Origin: CBFHMJ01 sp965656875 | GTDB taxonomy: Bacteria; Pseudomonadota; Gammaproteobacteria; Enterobacterales; Alteromonadaceae | NCBI GenBank assembly: GCA_965656875.1 | Contig: CBFHMJ010000001.1 | Location: 20,367-84,366 of the forward strand | Length of the DNA stretch: 64,000 nucleotides | Direction: 5' to 3' | In this document: positions 62,612 through 64,000 of the stretch, piece by piece | Layout of the letters: each line of letters opens with the position of its first letter | Position numbering within the stretch: position 1 is the stretch's first letter | Notes under the pieces: model-generated | Databases searched by the model: none | Told to the model about the DNA's origin: nothing | What the model saw: only the letters and a program-made list of their open reading frames with translations | Made by a program: the position numbers and the translations under genes

Positions 62612-64000
62612 ATCTGCACTCCGAGCAGCTAACTCCTGACAAGATTCTTTGTCGAGGCATATCATAACCATTAAAAGAAATGTGATTCCAAAACACAGTG
62701 TTTGTTTCCATTCTGGAGGGGTCGGGGAGCTGTGTGTGTACTGGGGATTTCCTTCCGTATGACGCGGCTCTATTGGCGACAGCTAGTGCTGCGGCATTAC
62801 TATTTGTTGAAATCAGTTCCTTTTGCCACAACCCAAAGATACTCACAAGCCCATACGGCGTATCTTCCCTTAACGCTCTGGCAAAACTAGAAACCCTATC
62901 CGATGAAGCTCTAATTAGGGTTGTGTGCTGTGCTGCCCGCTCAGCATTATCTTTACCAGCCAATCCAAGCCAGAATGCCCTGTCTGACTTATAGGTAGAC
63001 TCGGAAGTTTCACTGGGGCTAGAGCCGGGACCGACATTGCCTGTCATACCATTAGCCAACTGACCGTACGAAAACACCTCAGCATCGGAATCTCCCATAT
63101 ATTTTGCACCTGTGACCACAAACATGTGAGCCGCATTGTCATCAATAGTGCTATTGCCAGAATTTAGAGGCCTCGAAACGAGATAGCTATCGCCACCACT
63201 TTGATTGGTACCATTATTTCCTGAACCACCACCCAAATCATTATCTGTATTAGCAGTCGCTGTTACTTTCTGTCCTTCACTACCAATATCACTGACAGTA
63301 CCACCCCTGGATTCTATCGCATGTTTTACAACAGCACCAACAACTGCTCTGCTGAACTTGCTGCCGCCTTTGGTTTCTATACTAAACCCTCCCGAGCCAT
63401 TGTCGGTTAACGTCACTTTGACTGTTTCTGTCACAGTAATGGTACCGCCAACATTTGAATTACTTAAGCGCCAGGCTGTATTGGGCGCTTTAACCTGACG
63501 CTCCATAGTGACAGTAACTTCAAATTCCTGCTTTTCAGCCTCATACCCCGTCGGGTCAGTCCCCGCCAGGGGATTATTCATAATGTAACTGTACGGGTTC
63601 ATGCTCTGGGAGTTGCCCGGACTCTGAATCACCGGGTCGACGGACATAAAGCGGCCCAGGTTGTAGTCATACACCCGCCCGTTCATGTGAATGATATCAA
63701 TCTCATCCAGATGTTCGTGGTCAGTGAAACCCCGGCGGCTCTGGTCGAGGTTGTCCAGCGTGGTGTTGCTCAGGCGGGCGCCGTCGTTGCCTCTGGGTTT
63801 ACCGAACGGGTCAAAAGTTCGCAGGGCGGTTACCTGACCGTGATGGTCCGTGAAGGTGGTGCCGGAGCCGAGGCGGTCTTTATGGGTGAACGCGATATAC
63901 CGGCCCTGTTGTTGTGTTTCACCCACCACAGCCACCTCACTGATATACGCTTTCCACTCAGTCCGGCCTGCCGTGTGGGTTTCCTCATACAGTTTGTCAA
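62604..64000 (-). CDS. Rhs protein with unrecognised toxin tail (5' end outside window)
   Basis: This is the 3' part of a larger Rhs gene whose frame runs off the right edge; about 465 residues are visible. The core ends with RRGFTDHEHLDEIDIIHMNG, YNLGRFMSVDP and DPTGY. The tail (about 300 residues) has a Val/Thr-rich beta-like part, a Gly/Asn/Ser linker (GGGSGNNGTNQSGGD) and a C-terminal domain starting SYLVSRPLNSG with AAHMFVVTGAKYMGDSDAEV and SDRAFWLGLAGKDNAERAA. I cannot assign that domain to a known toxin family. The protein ends in SGVSCSECRYE. A membrane-anchored candidate immunity gene overlaps its stop. Confidence 0.85.
   Translation of the reverse strand, partial: DKLYEETHTAGRTEWKAYISEVAVVGETQQQGRYIAFTHKDRLGSGTTFTDHHGQVTALRTFDPFGKPRGNDGARLSNTTLDNLDQSRRGFTDHEHLDEIDIIHMNGRVYDYNLGRFMSVDPVIQSPGNSQSMNPYSYIMNNPLAGTDPTGYEAEKQEFEVTVTMERQVKAPNTAWRLSNSNVGGTITVTETVKVTLTDNGSGGFSIETKGGSKFSRAVVGAVVKHAIESRGGTVSDIGSEGQKVTATANTDNDLGGGSGNNGTNQSGGDSYLVSRPLNSGNSTIDDNAAHMFVVTGAKYMGDSDAEVFSYGQLANGMTGNVGPGSSPSETSESTYKSDRAFWLGLAGKDNAERAAQHTTLIRASSDRVSSFARALREDTPYGLVSIFGLWQKELISTNSNAAALAVANRAASYGRKSPVHTQLPDPSRMETNTVFWNHISFNGYDMPRQRILSGVSCSECRYE
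63684..64000. repeat. Rhs core repeat, copy 2
   Basis: This is the partner of the repeat at 58326-58642, inside the Rhs gene that continues past the right edge. The left limit of the match coincides with the point where the decayed copy breaks off (after the IIHM codons). Confidence 0.85.

Noticed and set aside
62612..62671. 20-residue extension of the membrane-anchored immunity candidate
   Set aside because: It precedes a good ribosome binding site and ATG at 62611 and would place charged residues before the membrane helix for no reason.

Overview
The window is a chromosomal segment of a gammaproteobacterium, probably marine. The evidence is a sodium-pumping NADH:quinone oxidoreductase operon (nqr), FabV in place of a FabI-type enoyl reductase, a complete division and cell wall (dcw) cluster, the rsmI-lpoA-yraN-diaA-dolP block, and the rplM-rpsI-petABC-sspAB block typical of this class. 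The gene mix suggests Oceanospirillales or a related order, but the sequence alone does not fix the genus.

Layout. 1-3878 (minus): nqrABC and the start of nqrD. 4472-9268 (minus): fabV, a three-gene TRAP transporter for organic acids and mutT. 9338-32023: secA, an M23 peptidase, divergent dciA, then the dcw operon read on the minus strand from mraZ to lpxC, with almost every gene overlapping or touching the next. Four 10-bp-spaced MraZ boxes lie upstream of mraZ. 32564-37409: RNase P RNA and rsmI (minus), then lpoA, yraN, diaA and dolP (plus). 37510-44326 (minus): a five-gene exported copper/redox operon made of a Tat-exported multicopper oxidase, a Sco-like protein that lacks its two cysteines, an unrecognised Gly/Pro-rich lipoprotein, a normal Sco1 and a cytochrome c fused to a periplasmic binding domain. 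44327-45446 is an AT-rich gap without genes. 45447-50255 (minus): the rplM-rpsI, petABC and sspAB genes. 50647-52715 (plus): an ECF sigma factor, a likely anti-sigma factor and an exported DUF4097-type repeat protein. 52720-57321: a LuxR-type regulator divergent from an FAD dehydrogenase, followed by a ThDP-dependent enzyme.

The right end (57380-64000) is an accessory island of Rhs polymorphic toxin cassettes, all on the minus strand. The Rhs gene entering from the right edge has an unrecognised toxin tail and a membrane-anchored candidate immunity protein. Next comes a 5'-truncated Rhs whose tail is an ADP-ribosyltransferase of the HYD1 type. It is followed without spacing by an 84-residue candidate immunity protein and a macrodomain protein that could remove ADP-ribose. 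Last is a decayed Rhs end with another candidate immunity gene. IS66-family transposase ends sit at the broken 5' ends of both truncated Rhs genes, and a tyrosine recombinase gene is cut by one of them.

The two parts that look least described are the ADP-ribosyltransferase/macrodomain toxin-immunity cassette and the five-gene multicopper oxidase operon.
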